Part shown: positions 9,018 to 18,732 of the stretch, piece by piece | Layout of the letters: each line of letters opens with the position of its first letter | Position numbering within the stretch: position 1 is the stretch's first letter | Assembly (NCBI GenBank): GCA_046309355.1 | Contig: JBKCPL010000042.1 | Span: 23,837 to 87,836, forward strand | Reading direction: 5' to 3' | Length of the DNA: 64,000 nucleotides | Source of the DNA: CAYSBE01 sp046309355 | Lineage (GTDB): Bacteria; Bacteroidota; Bacteroidia; UKL13-3 | The notes under the pieces: model-generated | Told to the model about the DNA's origin: nothing | What the model saw: the letters and a program-made list of their open reading frames with translations, nothing else | Databases searched by the model: none | Program-made: the position numbers and the translations under genes

Positions 9018-9869
9018 ATGAAACAGGCTCCTTTTCTTGTAAGGTTATTTCTACTCTCAACCTTTGTGTGGTTCAGCCAACCCGCATATCCCCAAACATA
9101 CGAGTTAGGCGGAATGCTTGGTGGTTCCTATTACTATGGTGATGTAAACAACGAATGGGGAGTTGTACCTTCACAAGTGCGCTATTCATTTACAGGCTTT
9201 GGCAAATTATATTTAAATCCGCGTATTGTGCTGCGTGGAAATGTCGCATATGGCAGGATAGTTGGTATTGATACCATATCATCCAGTAAGTGGCAGCAAA
9301 AACGGAATCTGAATTTCGTGTCCGATATCACTGAGTTTTCAGGAGTAATTGAGCTAAATTTAGTTGAAGACCGTACTAAAGGCCGTAGAATCAAAAACCG
9401 TACTATACCTTACATATTTGCAGGTGTAGGATTTTTTCACTTTAACCCACAAACAGTATACAATGACCAGCTTTACAGTCTTGTAGAGTATAATACTGCG
9501 GGCGAAACATACAGTCAAAATGCCATTTGCTTTCCAATTGGAGGAGGTGTAAGACGTTATATTACTCCTAATTTTTTAATAGGCATTGAATTTGGTGCCC
9601 GATTAACTACCACTAGTTATTTGGATGATATACCAGGAAGAACAAGTAAATGGCAAGATTACAGAGGTATTAGCGACCCTTTAAAGTATAGGCTTACCTT
9701 TGGTAGAGATATTACCGATAATCGGGTTAGGGTACCCGGAGGTTTGCGTGGAAAAATGAATGGAAACGATTTGTATTTCTTCTTTGGTGTCACACTATCG
9801 TACAAACGCAACGGAAGCTTTGTTCGTGGCTTTAGAGGCAAATCGATAAGTTGCCCACGTTTTTACTAA
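9018..9869 (+). CDS. DUF6089-like outer-membrane beta-barrel protein (copy 1 of 3)
   Basis: Predicted outer-membrane protein, 283 residues, with a signal peptide (residues about 1-25, cut after AYPQ). The mature part begins ELGGMLGGSYYYGDVN, the N-terminal strand typical of Bacteroidota DUF6089/PorT-like barrels. Alternating hydrophobic strands follow, then NFLIGIEFGARLTTTSYLDD and a C-terminus SCPRFY with an aromatic last residue. It shares the opening strand, the SYLDD/NYLDD turn and the Cys-containing tail with the next two genes. A barrel function in envelope assembly is inferred from its place before uppS and bamA; no enzymatic motif is seen. Confidence 0.72.
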   Translation: MKQAPFLVRLFLLSTFVWFSQPAYPQTYELGGMLGGSYYYGDVNNEWGVVPSQVRYSFTGFGKLYLNPRIVLRGNVAYGRIVGIDTISSSKWQQKRNLNFVSDITEFSGVIELNLVEDRTKGRRIKNRTIPYIFAGVGFFHFNPQTVYNDQLYSLVEYNTAGETYSQNAICFPIGGGVRRYITPNFLIGIEFGARLTTTSYLDDIPGRTSKWQDYRGISDPLKYRLTFGRDITDNRVRVPGGLRGKMNGNDLYFFFGVTLSYKRNGSFVRGFRGKSISCPRFY

Positions 9870-9931
9870 TTTTTTTTTACCTGTAATTTTTCTTGTGCGA
9901 TTTGCACCATATAGCTATATTGCCCAATTAA

Positions 9932-10819
9932 ATGAAATATTCAGCTATTCGTAAGATATTACTTTTAATTGCTGTTGTTTGCTATAATAGCATGCTGCCA
10001 CTTAGGGCCCAAATGTTTTTGGAAGGTGGTTTAATGGCCGGTGGCTCCAATTATATTGGAGATCTTAGCGGAACTACAATAAATGCATCGCTTACCAGAC
10101 CCAGTGCAGGTATACTTGTACGGTACAATTTGTCTGAACGATTCAGTGCTAAAGGATTCATGGGTTATGGCCGCATTGCCGGTGCTGATTCGTTGTCAAG
10201 CAATTCATTTCAAAAAACACGAAACCTCAGTTTCTACACAGATATTTATGAGATTTCTGTACACATGGAGTATAACTTTTTACCATACAGTTATAAGTAT
10301 TACGACAAAAAACAGTTCGTTCCATATGTGTTCGTTGGCATAGGACTATTCAACTACAACCCCAAAACCATTTATCAAAATAATGTAATTGAGTTGCAAC
10401 CTTTAGGCACCGAAGGGCAGGGAACAACCGAATACAACGATCGCGAAAAGTATGCGTTAACTCAATTCTGTATACCATTTGGGGTCGGTGTGAAAAAACG
10501 TGTAGCTGATAGATGGACAGTGGGTTTTGAGCTGGGTTTCCGTTACGCAATGACAAATTATCTGGATGATGTGGGTGGAATTTATCCAAATGTTAGAACC
10601 GTGCAGCGCGGAAACGGAATTTATGCCGGCATTCTTTCTGATAGAAGCGATGAAAAAAATATTCAATTTGGCCCCGATGGTGAGCTCATCTATTCACCAA
10701 AATTCAGCGAGGGTGATAAACGGTCGAATAAAAGTTGGGAGATTAATGATATATACATTTTTGCCGGACTGAATGTAACCTTCCGCTTCCGAAAAAATGT
10801 TGTATGTCCTAAAATGTGA
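9932..10819 (+). CDS. DUF6089-like outer-membrane beta-barrel protein (copy 2 of 3)
   Basis: Second tandem member, 295 residues, with a signal peptide ending near LPLRAQ. It repeats the family pattern: EGGLMAGGSNYIGDLSG at the mature N-terminus, VPYVFVGIGLFNYNP in the middle (compare IPYIFAGVGFFHFNP in copy 1), GFELGFRYAMTNYLDDVGG, and a tail ending VVCPKM. It lies 62 bases after copy 1 and its stop overlaps the start of copy 3 (TGATG). Copy 2 has an added acidic-polar segment near residues 230-260. Confidence 0.72.
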   Translation: MKYSAIRKILLLIAVVCYNSMLPLRAQMFLEGGLMAGGSNYIGDLSGTTINASLTRPSAGILVRYNLSERFSAKGFMGYGRIAGADSLSSNSFQKTRNLSFYTDIYEISVHMEYNFLPYSYKYYDKKQFVPYVFVGIGLFNYNPKTIYQNNVIELQPLGTEGQGTTEYNDREKYALTQFCIPFGVGVKKRVADRWTVGFELGFRYAMTNYLDDVGGIYPNVRTVQRGNGIYAGILSDRSDEKNIQFGPDGELIYSPKFSEGDKRSNKSWEINDIYIFAGLNVTFRFRKNVVCPKM

Positions 10820-11625
10820 TGATAAAAGCCATGCGTAAATTTCTTCATTCTTTTATTTTTCTGATAGCTGTGTGTGAAATACAGGCTCAACATTTTGAAG
10901 TGGGTTTTAACCTGGGAGGTGCTAATTATTTTGGTGATATAGCCCCTACCCCACTGATGGGTGAAACCAATACGGCCTACGGTGTATTTGCACGTATGAA
11001 CCTCTCAAGCTCATTTGCTATTAATACACTTATAACTACTGGTACCATTAGTGGTGACGATAAAAATTCAACAGCTACGCGTGTTCGAAATATTAATTTC
11101 AGCACATCAATAACTGAATATGCTACCTGGCTAGAATTTAATTTCTTCAAGTTTGGCGTTGATATAACAGATAAAAAGCATTCCCCTTATGTGTTTTTAG
11201 GTATTGCGCTTACACAATTTGACCCCACTACGTTGTTTGACGGGAAAATAATCAAACTAAGCAACGTACGCACTGAAGACGTTGCCTACAAAACAACTAC
11301 AATAAGCATCCCATTCGGTATGGGGTATAAATGGCAAATAAAAAAACATTTGGCACTCGATGCCGCACTAGGTTTTCGCAGAGCAGGAAGTGATTACCTG
11401 GATGATGTAAGCACTGTGTATCCTGACTATGAAGATGTGCAAAGGCGTAAAGGTGCTCTGGCTGCTGAATTGAGTGATCCCTCTAGAACACAAAACCGTG
11501 GTATACCCATCAGCGACAAAGGATACCGTAGGGGTAATCCCGACTTTACCGATTGGTATATGTTCTGTACACTAGGCATTAGCTACAGGTTTTACAAAAA
11601 CGTGAGGTGCCGCAGATTTTATTAA
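10819..11625 (+). CDS. DUF6089-like outer-membrane beta-barrel protein (copy 3 of 3)
   Basis: Third tandem member, 268 residues from the ATG at 10819, whose A is the last base of the previous stop codon; ATG at 10831 is an alternative. The signal peptide ends near CEIQAQ. The mature protein starts EVGFNLGGANYFGDIAP and carries SPYVFLGIALTQFDP, FRRAGSDYLDDVSTVYPDY and a Cys/aromatic tail CRRFY. The same landmarks occur in the same order as in copies 1 and 2, so this is a paralogous array and not chance similarity. Confidence 0.72.
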   Translation: MIKAMRKFLHSFIFLIAVCEIQAQHFEVGFNLGGANYFGDIAPTPLMGETNTAYGVFARMNLSSSFAINTLITTGTISGDDKNSTATRVRNINFSTSITEYATWLEFNFFKFGVDITDKKHSPYVFLGIALTQFDPTTLFDGKIIKLSNVRTEDVAYKTTTISIPFGMGYKWQIKKHLALDAALGFRRAGSDYLDDVSTVYPDYEDVQRRKGALAAELSDPSRTQNRGIPISDKGYRRGNPDFTDWYMFCTLGISYRFYKNVRCRRFY

Positions 11626-11651
11626 ATTTGCCCAAGTACACCTCATTGCAC

Positions 11652-12404
11652 ATGAATTTTCAGGCACAACTAAACCCTAATAAACTACCCCAGCATGTTG
11701 CCATAATAATGGATGGCAATGGACGATGGGCCAAAAGCAAGGGCAAGTTTCGCGTGTTCGGTCATCAGAATGGAGTGAAAGCTGTGCGTGAAATTACAGA
11801 GGCTGCAGCTGAAATAGGAGTTAAGTACCTCACATTGTATGCCTTTTCTACCGAAAACTGGAGTCGCCCTCAACAAGAGGTAAATGCCTTAATGGAGCTG
11901 CTGATATCTACCATCAGTAAAGAGACAAAAACTCTAATGGAAAACAGCATCAAACTTCAGGCTATTGGCAATATAAATGATTTGCCTGCCAAATGTCAGA
12001 ACGAACTAAACGAAGCCATAACAAAAACCAAAGGTAATACTAGGTTAACCCTTATTCTTGCCTTAAGCTACAGTTCGAAGTGGGATATGCTTCAAGCCAT
12101 AAAAGGTATAGCCAGCGATGTCAGAAATGGTAAAACAACTACCGAAGACATCAATGAAAGCATGGTAAATTCATACTTATCTACGGCTCCATATCCTCAC
12201 CCCGAATTGCTTATAAGAACCAGTGGCGAGCAGCGTATCAGCAATTTTTTATTGTGGGAAATTGCCTACAGTGAATTGTATTTTACACAAAAACTGTGGC
12301 CTGATATGCGTAAAGAGGACCTTTACGAAGCCCTTTATGAATACCAGCAGCGTGAAAGACGCTTCGGTAAAACCAGTGAACAATTAAACGCACCATCCAG
12401 ATGA
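11652..12404 (+). CDS. uppS: Undecaprenyl diphosphate synthase
   Basis: cis-Prenyltransferase making the C55 lipid carrier for peptidoglycan and surface glycans, 250 residues from ATG 11652. An upstream in-frame GTG at 11607 lies inside the previous gene and is rejected. The diphosphate-binding motif HVAIIMDGNGRWAKSKG contains the catalytic Asp21, and the C-terminal RTSGEQRISNFLLWE segment is the conserved IPP-binding/dimer region. It overlaps bamA by four bases (ATGA). Together with the dcw genes later in the window it supplies the lipid used by MraY. Confidence 0.95.
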   Translation: MNFQAQLNPNKLPQHVAIIMDGNGRWAKSKGKFRVFGHQNGVKAVREITEAAAEIGVKYLTLYAFSTENWSRPQQEVNALMELLISTISKETKTLMENSIKLQAIGNINDLPAKCQNELNEAITKTKGNTRLTLILALSYSSKWDMLQAIKGIASDVRNGKTTTEDINESMVNSYLSTAPYPHPELLIRTSGEQRISNFLLWEIAYSELYFTQKLWPDMRKEDLYEALYEYQQRERRFGKTSEQLNAPSR

Positions 12405-14929
12405 GAAAAATCTCCCTTGTGCTGTTGTTATTGGTTATTGCCTTACCCTATACCTTGCGCGTTCAGGCGCAGGATACAACCTTTCAGGATGTACCCGACT
12501 GGATAGATTATGCTTATCCAAAAACATACATTCTCGAAAATATTGTCATAACGGGCACCAGCTTTTATGATAAAACAGTACTTCAAATACTTTCCGGATT
12601 AACCATTGGGCAAAAAATTAAAATACCGGGTGAAGACATTTCAAAAGCCATAAACAATTTATGGAAGCAGAAAATGTTTGATGATATAGCCATCAAAGTT
12701 TTTGATGTAGACGGCAACAAAATTACACTGGAACTTTTTTTAAAAGAAAAACCTCGCTTGTCGACTTTTGCTATTAAGGGTTTAAAGAAGGGAAAAGCCA
12801 ACAGCCTGCGTGAAGAAATATCGCTAAAAGCCGGGCAGGTTATTACTGAAACCCTGCTGGCCAATACGCGCTATGAAATAAAAAAGTTTTACAACGAAAA
12901 AGGATTTTTGGATGCCGATGTTCGTTTTGAACAGGAACCTGATGACCCAAAACGCAATACTGCCCGCTTAAAAATAAATGTAAACCTGGGCCGAAAAGTA
13001 AAAATCAGCGACATTTCATTTGATGGCAACACATCACTCACTGATAGTAAAATCAGAAGGTTATTCAAGGATACCAAACCCAAATACAGATTCCTGGCGA
13101 AGTCAAGGTTTGACGAAGACAAATACCAGGACGACAAGCAACGCATCATCTCTAAATATTTATCGTTGGGTTACCGCGATATTGCTATATTAAAAGACAG
13201 CATATACCGTGATGAAAAAGGGTTTATAAAAATCAAAATTGACCTTGCAGAGGGTAACAAATATTACTTCCGCAACATCAAATTCACCGGTAACAGTAAG
13301 TACACCAACGAGGATTTAAACTCCATTTTGCGCATCAAATCGGGCGATGTGTATGACCAGTCACAGTTAGATCAACGATTAAACATGAACCAGGGGGGTA
13401 TGGACATCAGCACCTTGTATATGGATGATGGATACCTCTTTTTTAGTGTGCAACCGGTAGAAGTACTTGTTGAAAACGATTCCATTGATATGGAAATACG
13501 CATACATGAAGGGCAGCAGGCACGCATCAACAAAGTAATGGTTAGCGGTAATTCAAAAACCAGCGACCATGTCATCATGCGTGAATTGCGTACTCGCCCC
13601 GGGCAATTATTTAGCCGAAGCGATATTACGCGCACCATGCAGGCACTGTCACAAATTGGCTATTTCAACCCCGAAGCGCTGAACGTAAATCCGGTTCCGC
13701 ATCCTGAATCAGGAACGGTTGATATTGAGTACACCGTTGAAGAGAGGCCGAACGACCAGATTGAATTATCGGCAGGATGGGGAGCAAATATGGTAGTGGG
13801 TACACTGGGCCTGTCACTGAATAATATTTCAGTAAAACGGTTTTTTGACCGAAAAGCATGGGCCCCCATACCCAGTGGTGACGGACAACGGCTTTCGCTG
13901 CGTGCACAAACTAACGGTACATTCTTTCAATCCTACAGTGCATCATTTAGCGAGCCGTGGCTGGGTGGTAAAAAACCTATTTCGTTCAGTACTTCATTAT
14001 TCCATTCTATACAGGCAAACGGTTATGCAACCGGAAACCCTTTGCGTGCAGCACTTACTACTACAGGTGTAACAGTGGGTATTGGTAAACGCTTGCGATT
14101 CCCCGATGACTTTTTTACACTGCAGTACCAGATCAACTTTCAACGCTATTACAACGAGGTAAATGAACGTGGAGTGAGTTATTTACCAAGCATACCAGCA
14201 GGGGCAGCCAATAGTTTCAGCGTTCGTTTTATCCTATCGCGCAACTCAACCGATCAGCCCATTTATCCGCGTTCAGGTTCAAATATTTCCATTTCGGCAC
14301 AATTCACTCCCCCGTATTCTTACTTCGGTGGCGAGGCTTATCTGAACAGGCCCGAAAGCGAACGAAGCAGATGGCTTGAATTTCACAAATGGAAAATAGA
14401 TGCTACCTGGTTTTCTAAACTGGTTGATAAACTGGTATTGGTTAACCGCATTAACTTCGGGATGATAGGCCGCTATAATTCCCGCATGGCATACACTCCC
14501 TTCGAGCGTTTCTGGGTGGGTGGTGCAGGGTTGATGGGCTTCAACCTAGATGGTCGTGAACTCATTGCTCTTCGTGGATACCAGGATAATAGCCTGACTC
14601 CTATCGAGTTCAATGCAGAAACACGTTCATTTGCACGACAGGGAGCGTTAATATATAACCGATACACCACCGAATTACGGTATCCAATATCTTTGAACCC
14701 ATCGGCAACCGTATTTCCGCTTATTTTCTTCGAAGCGGGTTCGGCCTGGTCAAATTATAAGGCCTTCAACCCGTTTGAGGTTTACCGCTCTTTTGGCGGG
14801 GGGGTGCGCATATTTTTGCCTATGTTCGGCTTAATCGGTTTGGACTATGGGTGGGGGCTTGATAATGTGCCGCTTCAGCCCGGTGTAAACAAAGGTAATT
14901 TCCATTTTCTTATTGGTCAGCAATTTTAA
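12401..14929 (+). CDS. bamA: Outer-membrane assembly factor BamA
   Basis: Omp85-family insertase that folds beta-barrel proteins into the outer membrane, 842 residues. A signal peptide (1-23, ending RVQAQ) is followed by tandem POTRA domains to about residue 430, recognisable by repeated ISFDGN / IKFTGNSKYTNEDL / VMVSGNSKTSDHVI segments, then a 16-strand barrel. The LRGYQ motif of the inward loop (VRGF-type) and a terminal Phe (LIGQQF) are present. It is translationally coupled to uppS and followed closely by two Skp-like chaperones, the standard Bacteroidota order. Confidence 0.95.
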   Translation: MRKISLVLLLLVIALPYTLRVQAQDTTFQDVPDWIDYAYPKTYILENIVITGTSFYDKTVLQILSGLTIGQKIKIPGEDISKAINNLWKQKMFDDIAIKVFDVDGNKITLELFLKEKPRLSTFAIKGLKKGKANSLREEISLKAGQVITETLLANTRYEIKKFYNEKGFLDADVRFEQEPDDPKRNTARLKINVNLGRKVKISDISFDGNTSLTDSKIRRLFKDTKPKYRFLAKSRFDEDKYQDDKQRIISKYLSLGYRDIAILKDSIYRDEKGFIKIKIDLAEGNKYYFRNIKFTGNSKYTNEDLNSILRIKSGDVYDQSQLDQRLNMNQGGMDISTLYMDDGYLFFSVQPVEVLVENDSIDMEIRIHEGQQARINKVMVSGNSKTSDHVIMRELRTRPGQLFSRSDITRTMQALSQIGYFNPEALNVNPVPHPESGTVDIEYTVEERPNDQIELSAGWGANMVVGTLGLSLNNISVKRFFDRKAWAPIPSGDGQRLSLRAQTNGTFFQSYSASFSEPWLGGKKPISFSTSLFHSIQANGYATGNPLRAALTTTGVTVGIGKRLRFPDDFFTLQYQINFQRYYNEVNERGVSYLPSIPAGAANSFSVRFILSRNSTDQPIYPRSGSNISISAQFTPPYSYFGGEAYLNRPESERSRWLEFHKWKIDATWFSKLVDKLVLVNRINFGMIGRYNSRMAYTPFERFWVGGAGLMGFNLDGRELIALRGYQDNSLTPIEFNAETRSFARQGALIYNRYTTELRYPISLNPSATVFPLIFFEAGSAWSNYKAFNPFEVYRSFGGGVRIFLPMFGLIGLDYGWGLDNVPLQPGVNKGNFHFLIGQQF

Positions 14930-14943
14930 GTTGAAATCAACGT

Positions 14944-15522
14944 ATGAGTATTATGCATAAATTCAACTCGCGGATGAACAGGATTATCTTTTCACTGATT
15001 TTACTGGGTATTTCTCCTCTTGTACATGCTCAAAAATTTGGCTATGTAGATACCGAGTATATTCTGGATATGATGCCCGATTACCGTTCGGCTCAAAAAC
15101 AACTGGATATGATGGCCGAAGACTGGCAAAAAGAACTGGATAAAAAGCAGGAAACGATTGACCGCATGTACCGCGACCTTCAGGCTGAACTGGTGTTGCT
15201 AACTGAGGAACTAAGGAAAAAACGCGAACAGGAGATAAAAGAAAAGGAAAAAGACCTGAAAGATTTCCGTAACCAAAAATTTGGGTATGAGGGCGAACTG
15301 TTTAAAAAAAGGCAAGAACTGGTCAAACCCATTCAGGATAAAATATTTGTAGCCGTTCAAAATATTGCTAAAAAAAATGCATATGACTTTATATTTGCCA
15401 AATCGGGCGAGCTGATCATGCTATACTCAAATGCCAAATACGACAAAAGCGATGAAGTATTGGCTGAACTAGGCATAACAGTCAGTAAATCGAAAGACCA
15501 ACCAAACACGAATAAAAAATAG
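14944..15522 (+). CDS. OmpH/Skp family periplasmic chaperone (first)
   Basis: Skp-like chaperone that holds unfolded outer-membrane proteins in the periplasm, 192 residues. A signal peptide ends near LVHAQ; the ATG at 14974 would give a shorter, more classical signal peptide than ATG 14944. The mature protein opens KFGYVDTEYILDMMPDY, then a long charged coiled coil (residues about 45-125), then the small beta head region. It is 14 bases after bamA, whose substrates it would deliver. Confidence 0.88.
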   Translation: MSIMHKFNSRMNRIIFSLILLGISPLVHAQKFGYVDTEYILDMMPDYRSAQKQLDMMAEDWQKELDKKQETIDRMYRDLQAELVLLTEELRKKREQEIKEKEKDLKDFRNQKFGYEGELFKKRQELVKPIQDKIFVAVQNIAKKNAYDFIFAKSGELIMLYSNAKYDKSDEVLAELGITVSKSKDQPNTNKK

Positions 15523-15535
15523 AAATACACAGACC

Positions 15536-16099
15536 ATGACATCAATGATCAACAAATCACTTATTACTCTGGCGTTCATATGCCTGGGAGTATTCGCGTC
15601 AAACGCACAAAATAAATTTGGGTACCTTGATTTTCAAGAACTTATGCCTGAAATGGCCGAATACAAAAAAGCCAATACTGAAATGGAAGGCTACGGAAAG
15701 CAGCTTCAGGATGAACTGAAGAAAATGTACAGCGACTACGAGCGTAAAATGGAAGAGTACCAAAAGAATCAAGGTAAAATGGCTGATGCTATTCGTGAAA
15801 TGCGCGAAAAAGAATTGAAAGATATGCAAACACGTATTCAGGAGTTTCAGGAAACAGCTCAATCGAAAATGCGTGAAAAGGAACAAGAATTGTTAAAGCC
15901 GATCATCGAAAAAGCTAAACTAGCCATAGCAGATGTAGCCAAAGAAAGCGGATATACTTACATATTTGACAGCAGCCCCGGCACACCGTTACTTTATAAA
16001 CCTCAGGGTGATGATGTGATTAATCTGGTGCGTAAAAAACTGGCCATTACTGAAACCGCTGCTCCGGCAAAACCGGCCCCGGCAGCACCAAAGAAATAA
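15536..16099 (+). CDS. OmpH/Skp family periplasmic chaperone (second)
   Basis: Second Skp-like chaperone, 187 residues, 13 bases after the first. Signal peptide to about FASNAQ, mature N-terminus KFGYLDFQELMPEM, then a Lys/Glu coiled coil rich in Met. It differs from the first copy by a Pro/Ala/Lys-rich C-terminal tail. A strong terminator 18 bases downstream closes the operon. Confidence 0.88.
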   Translation: MTSMINKSLITLAFICLGVFASNAQNKFGYLDFQELMPEMAEYKKANTEMEGYGKQLQDELKKMYSDYERKMEEYQKNQGKMADAIREMREKELKDMQTRIQEFQETAQSKMREKEQELLKPIIEKAKLAIADVAKESGYTYIFDSSPGTPLLYKPQGDDVINLVRKKLAITETAAPAKPAPAAPKK

Positions 16100-16117
16100 A
16101 CACTACTAACATCTAAG

Positions 16118-16141
16118 AAAGCGGCAATTGCCGCTTTTTTT
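16118..16141 (+). terminator. Rho-independent terminator after the bamA-ompH operon
   Basis: Perfect palindrome AAAGCGGCAATTGCCGCTTT at 16118-16137, running into a T tract through 16141. Confidence 0.85.
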
Positions 16142-16290
16142 ATGCCAATTCATAGTGTGGTTAAAATCTGAGGTTAAGACTCTTGATTCGTTATGCATGT
16201 GGAACTCTTATCTGTTAGCCTTCTTATACTCTACCTTAAGCAAGGCGTAATTAACCATACCTGAACCGATAAGTTTTATATGTGACTATA

Positions 16291-18699
16291 CTAAAGCAAT
16301 TTAGTAAAGGATGCGGGGTCGTACTCATGCATTAGGTTTGCAACCGCGATGGCAATTTCCTCAGCATTCGGTTTGGAGAAATAATCTCCATCGGTGCCAT
16401 AGGCTGGGCGGTGAGCCTTCGCTGTAATTGTAATTGGTTTCGCATCTAGGTATTGATAGCCTCCCTGCACTTCCAGTATTTGCTGCATTATATAACTACT
16501 GGCTCCACCCGGCACGTCTTCATCTATCACTATAAGTTTGTTGGTTTTTTTCAGCGACTGAACACATGCATGATTAACGTCAAACGGTAATAATGTCTGC
16601 ACATCAATCAGCTCACATGATATTCGTAGCTGACTTAGATGTTTCAAGGCATCCTCAATTACACGAAGAGTGGACCCGTAGCTTACAATCGTACAATCAG
16701 TTCCTTCAACAAGCACTTCGGGTTTGCCAAGCGGAACGGTATATTCACCCAAATTATCAGGAAGTCGTTCTTTTAACCTATAGCCATTCAAGCATTCCAC
16801 TATAAGTGCAGGCTCATCACTTTTCATCATCGTAGTGTACATTCCCGCAGCCTGTGTCATGTTTCGTGGAACCAGCACATGCATGCCTCGCAACGCATGA
16901 ATAATCATACCCATTGGTGAGCCCGAATGCCATATACCTTCCAATCTGTGTCCGCGTGTACGAACTATCAACGGTGCCTTTTGACCGCCTTTACTGCGGT
17001 ATTGCAACGTTGCCAGATCATCGCTTAAGGGCTGCAATCCGTAAAGTAAATAATCCAGGTACTGAATCTCAGCAATGGGTCGCAGGCCACGCATGGCGGC
17101 ACCCAATCCCTGACCTATAATGGTAAGCTCGCGTATACCGGTGTCAAATACGCGCTTCTCGCTATACTTGTCCTGCAAGCCGGCAAACCCCTGATTTACA
17201 TCGCCAATTTTGCCTACATCTTCGCCAAAAGCAAAAACCCTCGGATCTTTGTCAAGCAGAGTATCAAAATAAGCCTGCATGATTTCGCGTCCATCTACTA
17301 GTTTGCTTTCATCTGAGTATACGGGCTGTACATGTTCAACACTCATGGCGTTGAGCGATGAATGACTGAACAAGTAAGAATTGTAACGTTCAGCATTCGT
17401 AAGTTCGAATTCGGCTTTAAACTCAATCATCGACTGACGGGCTGGCGAATCTTCATCGGCAGTAATAAGCAAAGCTTTGCTTATAGCCACAGCAATATCT
17501 TTTCTGATAGGCTCTGTAAGAGTATTCAGCTCCTGTGCAATGGATTCGATGGCAGAACCGTGCACAGAATGGTTTGCTAAATTAGTCAGCAGGACAACTG
17601 TCTCTGCTATTTCAGCTTTTATTGGTTGTACATACGAATCCCATGCAGCTTTTTTAGAATCGTTGACATACTTTTTTGCTTCGCTTTCAATACCGGCCAG
17701 CTCCTCTTCGGTAGCAAGTCCTTCGCCAATAATCCATTTGCGAAACTGATTCATGCAATCATATTCCTGCTCCCAAGCTAGTCGTTCCTTCGTTTTATAA
17801 CGTTCGTGTGATCCTGAAGTAGAGTGACCTTGCGGCTGAGTTAATTCGGTTACATGAATTAATACCGGCACATGGTGTTCGCGTGCAATTTTTCCGGCCT
17901 GTTCATATACCCGGCAAAGTTCAGCGTAATCCCAGCCCCTGGCCGTAAATATTTCATAGCCATTCCCTTTATCATCGCGCTGAAACCCTTTCAATATTTC
18001 AGATATATTTTCTTTAGTGGTTTGATACCTGGAAGGAACTGAAATGCCGTAATTATCATCCCATACCGAGATGACCATCGGTATTTGCATCACACCGGCT
18101 GCATTCAGTGCTTCAAAAAAATGTCCTTCGCTGGTACTGGCATTGCCTATGGAGCCCCACGCCACCTCATTTCCATTGTCTGAGAAATCATTCTCGCCAA
18201 TGAGTTCTACATTTTCGCGGTAATACTTTGATGCAAGCGCAAGACCTACAAGGCGCAACATCTGGCCTGCTGTAGGCGAAATATCGGCCGATGAGTTATA
18301 TAAATCTTTTAGCTTTTTCCATGTCCCGTCTTCGTTAAGCAAGCGTGTGCCAAAATGCCCGTTCATCATGCGACCGGCAGACGCAGGTTCAGCTGTTACA
18401 TCGGTATGCGCATACAATTGGGCAAAAAACTCCTGAACGGTATGCTCACCAATGGCCATCATAAACGTTTGATCGCGGTAATATCCTGAGCGAAAATCAC
18501 CTTTTTGAAAAACTTTGGCCCAGGCTATTTGGGGCAACTCTTTTCCATCGCCAAAAATGCCAAATTTGGCTTTACCCGTAAGCACCTCTTTACGACCCAG
18601 AAGACTTGCTTGGCGGCTTCGGTATGCCAGCACATAATCATTTAAAACCGCTGTTTTGAATTCGGAAATGGTCATGGATTGCGTTTTGCTTTTGCCCAT
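16291..18699 (-). CDS. Fused alpha/beta E1 of a 2-oxoacid (branched-chain type) dehydrogenase
   Basis: Thiamine-diphosphate E1 component, 802 residues, with alpha and beta subunits in one chain. Residues about 40-400 match E1-alpha (TPP segment NASTSEGHFFEALNAAG and WDDNYGIS; the phosphorylation-loop-like PQGHSTSGSHERY). Residues about 460-802 match E1-beta (FGEDVGKIGDVNQGF, DEDVPGGASSYIMQQ). Fused E1 proteins of this type are common in Bacteroidota and are usually assigned to branched-chain 2-oxoacid breakdown. The E2 and E3 partners are not in the window. Met1 or Met9 may be the start. Confidence 0.85.
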   Translation of the reverse strand: MGKSKTQSMTISEFKTAVLNDYVLAYRSRQASLLGRKEVLTGKAKFGIFGDGKELPQIAWAKVFQKGDFRSGYYRDQTFMMAIGEHTVQEFFAQLYAHTDVTAEPASAGRMMNGHFGTRLLNEDGTWKKLKDLYNSSADISPTAGQMLRLVGLALASKYYRENVELIGENDFSDNGNEVAWGSIGNASTSEGHFFEALNAAGVMQIPMVISVWDDNYGISVPSRYQTTKENISEILKGFQRDDKGNGYEIFTARGWDYAELCRVYEQAGKIAREHHVPVLIHVTELTQPQGHSTSGSHERYKTKERLAWEQEYDCMNQFRKWIIGEGLATEEELAGIESEAKKYVNDSKKAAWDSYVQPIKAEIAETVVLLTNLANHSVHGSAIESIAQELNTLTEPIRKDIAVAISKALLITADEDSPARQSMIEFKAEFELTNAERYNSYLFSHSSLNAMSVEHVQPVYSDESKLVDGREIMQAYFDTLLDKDPRVFAFGEDVGKIGDVNQGFAGLQDKYSEKRVFDTGIRELTIIGQGLGAAMRGLRPIAEIQYLDYLLYGLQPLSDDLATLQYRSKGGQKAPLIVRTRGHRLEGIWHSGSPMGMIIHALRGMHVLVPRNMTQAAGMYTTMMKSDEPALIVECLNGYRLKERLPDNLGEYTVPLGKPEVLVEGTDCTIVSYGSTLRVIEDALKHLSQLRISCELIDVQTLLPFDVNHACVQSLKKTNKLIVIDEDVPGGASSYIMQQILEVQGGYQYLDAKPITITAKAHRPAYGTDGDYFSKPNAEEIAIAVANLMHEYDPASFTKLL

Positions 18700-18724
18700 A
18701 GTTCTTGGTGAATATATACGTGTT

Positions 18725-18732
18725 CAAATATA
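18725..18732 (-). promoter_or_regulatory. -7 box (TATATTTG) for the E1 fusion gene
   Basis: On the minus strand this reads TATATTTG, an exact TAnnTTTG match 25 bases ahead of the start. No correctly spaced -33 TTG is evident. Confidence 0.4.
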
